A stretch of 45,004 nt of DNA from Butyriboletus loyo (taxonomy: Eukaryota; Basidiomycota; Agaricomycetes; Boletales; Boletaceae). Each line of letters starts with the position of its first letter. Positions within the stretch are counted from its first letter, which is position 1. A model generated the notes under the pieces. It made no database searches. It worked only from the letters and a program-made list of their open reading frames with translations, and had not been told where the DNA came from. The position numbers and the translations under genes are program-made. The stretch is from positions 1-45,004 of the forward strand of contig JBBPSI010000196.1 of NCBI GenBank assembly GCA_038093515.1, in the 5' to 3' direction. Positions 41,637 to 45,004 of the stretch are shown one piece after another.

Positions 41637-42890
41637 TTTATCCCTGGCTGCAGACAGGTTGGACAGAAGAGAGCGAGGTCCCCAGGTTGTGGTGAATCTG
41701 TGGAATACCCAATGCCCCCCCACTTCATAAGCTTAAGAAGCCGCCATTTGCGGGACACCCACAACAGATCCCGATAGTGGTCCTGGAGGGTCATGAGCAA
41801 CCTGCCCAGTCTGAGGGGACAGGACATAACTTACTGGGACAAGATGGGGAAATATGCTGGAAGTGATCCTGTGGAGCTTACTATAATAGTTGCTCGCAGA
41901 TGTGCCACATTCAAGATTATCTCTGATGAAGTCGTCCAATGCAGAGAATGTAAAGGCAGTCCTGGGGGTATTTATCGTAGATGGAAAGAGCCTTTCCTGG
42001 AGGAGCTGGATGTGAGGCTCCGCAGATTGTGGACATGCACAGTAGTTGATGGAGATGAAATGTATTCCAGTGACATCTACAACCGTGAGGTAGTTGGATC
42101 CTGGCGGATGCTGCAAATAGGTGGGAAGGTCTCCAGAGGGTTCATCCTCCCATTCCCCATCATCCATGGGGAGTGGGAGGCCATCTGCAATATCCACGGC
42201 AGGTCCGCTGATTGGGCAAGGATGTCCGCCATGGCCGAGATGGAGCTCCAAGCCAGCCTGCAGTCATCAGCGGGTGAGGTGGAAACAGCAGAGATGATAC
42301 TCACAAGGTGGAGCAATGAGGTCTCAAAGAATGACCCAGTCCACTGTTTGATCCTATGGAATGGAAGTTGGCAGTGTCTAGTCCTGCAGCAGCGAGTGCA
42401 ATACAGGGGTTGTCCAAAGCAATCAGTGCATCTATATATGCCATCCCCCTCACACATAGAGCATTTCCTTGGGTCTGGAGGGGCATCCATATCCAGCAGG
42501 ATCTGCAGATATTGATCCTTATGGTTAACCCACTGGCGGAGATAATCATTCTGGGTCTGTTAAAAGTGAGGGGACATAAAGATCTACATGAAATGGGTGC
42601 CAAACCTTGGTAGGGAACCTGTGCCTTGGTATGAACTCAAAGTCCTCAATCCCTGCATTAAATTCCATGTTGCCTTCAGAAAAGGGGGAAATTGGAGTGG
42701 TGGATGTGGAGGCAGCAGCCTTTATTGGAGAAGAGGATATGGAGTGAGATTTCATCCTGGATGGGGTTTCTGTTTTATGCTTTATGGGAAGCAAAGAGCT
42801 TTTGGAGCCTCTAGTGGATTGCTTTGTATTCCAAGTGACCCAAGTGACCTTCTTGGGAGCTTTGACTGGTCTCCCTTTCATATTTGCCAT
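41637..42890 (-). pseudogene. KDZ transposase, N-terminal part with CxC2 cysteine cluster
   Basis: The minus strand starts MANMKGRPVKAPKKVTW at 42890 with a basic, Ser/Thr-rich region, then QNDYLRQWVNHKDQYLQILL and a cysteine cluster (42350-42465): CSMC, CTDC, YCTRCC, PFHRIKQWTGSFF. The CxC2 part follows with LTVVDVTGIHFISINYCACP and RTAFTFSALDDFI, then YRDLLWVSRKWRLLK and LQPGDLALFCPTC. At 41637 the frame runs into the right LTR of the Gypsy B element just after LQPGIN. At least one frame change is needed near 42560 (intron or frameshift). The catalytic core that should follow is not found at 34862 either. KDZ transposases move DNA by cut-and-paste; the cysteine cluster is thought to bind DNA or metal. 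Confidence 0.8.
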
Positions 42891-43122
42891 GTCTTTGGTA
42901 TTCAAGATGAAGTATTTACTGTTGCACACAAGAACTATTGTGAAGCTACAGCACCGTACTAGGTACTGACAGAATGTCATGACATGACATGATGTCTCAG
43001 GGTTGGCAAAGGGGCCTAGATCATCAGAGCTGACAGCAATGATGTTCTAGGCAGGATATATGTATTGAATTACCTAAAAGGACCACAGGGACAACAGTCT
43101 GAAATATGAGTGTTGGTGCTTC
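42891..43122. promoter_or_regulatory. Divergent interval between KDZ transposase and the gene at 43123
   Basis: 232 bp separate two start codons that point away from each other, so promoters for both transposon genes should be here. It contains the direct repeat ATGACATGACATGA near 42978-42991 and no clear TATA box. Confidence 0.4.
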
Positions 43123-45004
43123 ATGGATAGTGTATTGAGGAGGAATGCAAGGGACTTGCACACAACACTAAAACTCCCATCCACCACATCCGAGCTCATG
43201 ATGTCTACCCGCAGTGATGATGACAATTCTGCAACCTATGAGTCCTTTGAGGAGGACAATTTGCCTGAGGTCCAGGAGAGCTCAAGAGCTTCTGACTTCA
43301 GTTCTGACAGTGAAGTAGAAGATGGGGAGGAAGGCAGTGAGGAAGGCAGGGGAGAAGGAGGGAAAGAAAACAGGGCTGAGGGGGTACCACTCCGCCCACA
43401 TCATGGGAGGTTTTCCACAGAAGAGCTACAAATCCTCATGAATGCCAAGGCTCAGTGGATGAGCATGAAGGGGAGTGCACGCATGCGCTTGTTTACATCA
43501 ATATCCCGCCAGCTCCACCACCTTTCCTTCTTGAAGGACATCAAGGGTTTAGAATGGGCTGCGCATGAAAAGGTGAGTTGCTCAAGAGGTCAGGTCCATC
43601 AGCGCATCACTCACCATATTATTAGGCCTATTGTTACGCTGATAGCGCACAATAGCTAGCAGCGAGCGCTTATAGGGGCTCGAGCCTAATGAGGAAACTG
43701 ACCGACTCGCATAGACGACGCTATCGGGTGTCTTGCAAAGCAAGTGTCGGCGAGATCTTGAGTGGTGGCGACCAGACGAGATCGAGCAGACTCTTATCGG
43801 CTTTATCGGCAAGAGAAGGGTATACTGCTAGATTACTATGCACTTGGTAGATGCGTAGAATTAGCTAGAGAACTCGTAGTATCCTAAGTATGAGTATATA
43901 TACTAATACATATGGCGCACAGACCGAGCTGTGCGTGGCAGCGAGGGTAGGGGGTTATGAGTCGACGCGAGTCATAACGGCGAAGTGGGGGAGCGGCAAA
44001 GTGCCGGTAACGAGGGAGCTATGCTCCGAGCAAGATGGCGACATCATCAGCGAATGAGAAGAGCTGAAGGCGAAGTGACGATGTCCATGAGGCGAGCCCC
44101 ACAGGGCGAAGGGTGCGCGAACGGCGGAGCCCTTGGATACGGGTCTCGACGCGAAGGTACTGACGCGTCGTAATCTAATCACGTGCTAGTCACGTGATGC
44201 AAGAAATGTCATTGGTCAAATAAGAAGGGACGCGACAGCTCAGCTGTGGGTCCGGCCCGACGGGGCGACGAGACAGGGGCTATCTCAGTGTAGCGTCACT
44301 GAGACTTGCAGGAACGACCGGGGAAGTGGATGATGTCCACTAGGCGACTGGGGAGCGGGCGATGGGCAGCGGGGGCGCGTGAGCGTGGGAAAACGAGTGG
44401 CGGGGTACGCTTAGGGGTAAAACTGTAACACCTATAAAGGCTGGTTGTACAATCAATGCTGCAGTGGGGCGAATCACAGTCACATCAAGGTTGGCTGCTC
44501 ATGGAAAGCGAAATCAGTGATTCAAGAGCTATGAAAGGAAGAGATAAACAACCTTATCAAAGGCCGCTATGGGAAGACCTTGGGATCCACAGGTGCACTG
44601 TTGGTATATCAGAAGGCAGTTGGTGATGTTATGAAGGAGCTGACAGAAGTGGAGCTTGAGGAGGTGGAAGCAACTGCAGTGGAGTGGAATTTGGAGCAGG
44701 GCCTGCCAGATGGGGTTAAGGCAAGGTGAGTAGAAGCCACTTCATCCCACATTCAGGAGAGCTGAGTGAAGTCTAGAAATGCTGCCAGATATGGGGGTGC
44801 CATCTTCAGGGAATTTGCTCTGGAAATGTGGTGGGCATGTGGAATGCGGATAGTATTGCTGGCAGGATGGAAGGACAAGAAGGGTCAGATGGTAACCACT
44901 GTGTATGTCAAATACACATCTTGCCCTTCCTATAGATACTGAAGCATCTCAGTGGCGACTTCAATAAGGAGATCCACAATGGAGAGGAGTTCACGCACAT
45001 CAAG
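43123..45004 (+). pseudogene. KDZ-linked accessory gene, broken by an LTR and cut by the window end
   Basis: Exon one (43123-43572) encodes an acidic, Ser-rich N-terminus and then FSTEELQILMNAKAQWMSMK, SISRQLHHLSFLKDIKG and EWAAHEK before a GTGAGT donor. The acceptor side at about 43626 meets LTR D. After the LTR the gene goes on: LIKGRYGKTLGSTGALLVYQ, ELEEVEATAVEWNLEQG, an intron from GTGAGTAG (about 44727), NAARYGGAIFREFALEMWWA, CGMRIVLLAGWKDKKGQ, an intron of about 33 bp, and LKHLSGDFNKEIHNGEEF to the window end. An ARYG-FREFALEMW block of this type is common in agaricomycete transposon-linked genes of unknown function. Early parts after the LTR show an in-frame stop unless an intron removes it. 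Confidence 0.5.
43632..44430 (-). repeat. Solo LTR, family D, with 5-bp target duplication
   Basis: The 799-bp copy has ends TGTTAC...GTAACA and is flanked by CCTAT on both sides (43627-43631 and 44431-44435), a perfect 5-bp duplication. On the minus strand it shows GCACAG-N6-CTGTGC (43917-43934) followed by an AT-rich TAGTATATATAC TATA-like box, so transcription would run leftward. It is GC-rich, unlike LTRs B and C. Open frames inside it have no coding support. It sits within or next to the first intron of the gene at 43123. Confidence 0.9.

Larger units (their letters stand above)
30007..45004. mobile_element. KDZ-type DNA transposon region, nested and decayed
   Basis: The dioxygenase (plus), accessory ORF (minus), KDZ transposase parts (minus) and the divergent plus-strand gene at 43123 sit together. 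Once the Gypsy B element and the LTR D insertion are set aside they make one gene cluster. KDZ transposases with CxC clusters, TET/JBP enzymes and such accessory genes are known companions in basidiomycetes. I could not find terminal inverted repeats, so the limits given are only those of the recognised genes; the right end runs out of the window. Confidence 0.5.

Noticed and set aside
43955..44182. Open frames on both strands inside 43.9-44.2 kb
   Set aside because: They lie wholly inside the solo LTR D; GC-rich sequence gives chance open frames.
1..45004. CRISPR array, bacterial operon or bacterial mobile element
   Set aside because: Introns, LTR retrotransposons and fungal gene families show eukaryotic nuclear DNA; no spaced identical direct repeats of CRISPR type.

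Overview
The window is nuclear DNA from a filamentous basidiomycete, most likely an agaricomycete. The evidence is short GT-AG introns (about 45-75 bp) in every host gene, chromodomain-bearing Ty3/Gypsy retrotransposons, KDZ transposase sequence with a CxC2-type cysteine cluster, a TET/JBP-like dioxygenase and a HET-like protein. The content would fit a Rhizoctonia-type genome, but the sequence alone does not fix the species.

Layout. (1) 1-4786: the 3' part of a Ty3/Gypsy element (family A) with a broken pol, an extra zinc-knuckle ORF downstream of pol, and an LTR carrying a tandem internal duplication. (2) 4787-5084: an inverted fragment of LTR family C. (3) 5.4-26.9 kb: a host-gene island holding eIF2-alpha (minus), TSR3 (minus), a BTB/POZ plus CAP-Gly protein (plus, divergent from TSR3), a C2H2 zinc-finger-like protein (minus), a HET-like membrane protein (minus), and a decayed 5'-truncated copy of the giant fungal DUF3638/DUF3645 protein (minus). 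(4) 26.9-29.95 kb: a transposon junkyard of minisatellite, LTR C, a solo LTR B with a perfect 5-bp target duplication, LTR A and an inverted LTR B piece. (5) 30.0 kb to the end: a KDZ-type DNA transposon region. It holds a TET/JBP-like 2OG-Fe(II) dioxygenase (plus), GC-rich minisatellites, a minus-strand accessory ORF, and the C-terminal and N-terminal parts of a CxC2-type KDZ transposase (both minus). The two KDZ parts are separated by a 6.8-kb Ty3/Gypsy element (family B, gag plus pol, 34863-41636). Beyond the KDZ start lies a divergent plus-strand gene, itself broken by a solo LTR (family D) with a perfect 5-bp target duplication.

The most interesting points are these. The dioxygenase and the KDZ transposase sit together, a known but little-studied link between DNA-base oxidation and a transposon. 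The Gypsy B element appears chimeric: its two LTRs have unlike U5 regions, there is no target duplication, and the KDZ core between its flanks is missing. An 11-nt site next to its 5' LTR is exactly complementary to the predicted 5' end of its own transcript, as in Tf1-type self-priming. Its reverse transcriptase has YIDN in place of YxDD. Three otherwise different LTR families share a dyad containing GGTCTGTGCGC just upstream of TATA.

Exon boundaries were worked out by hand from reading frame, splice consensus and protein-family recall; no alignment or database search was run.
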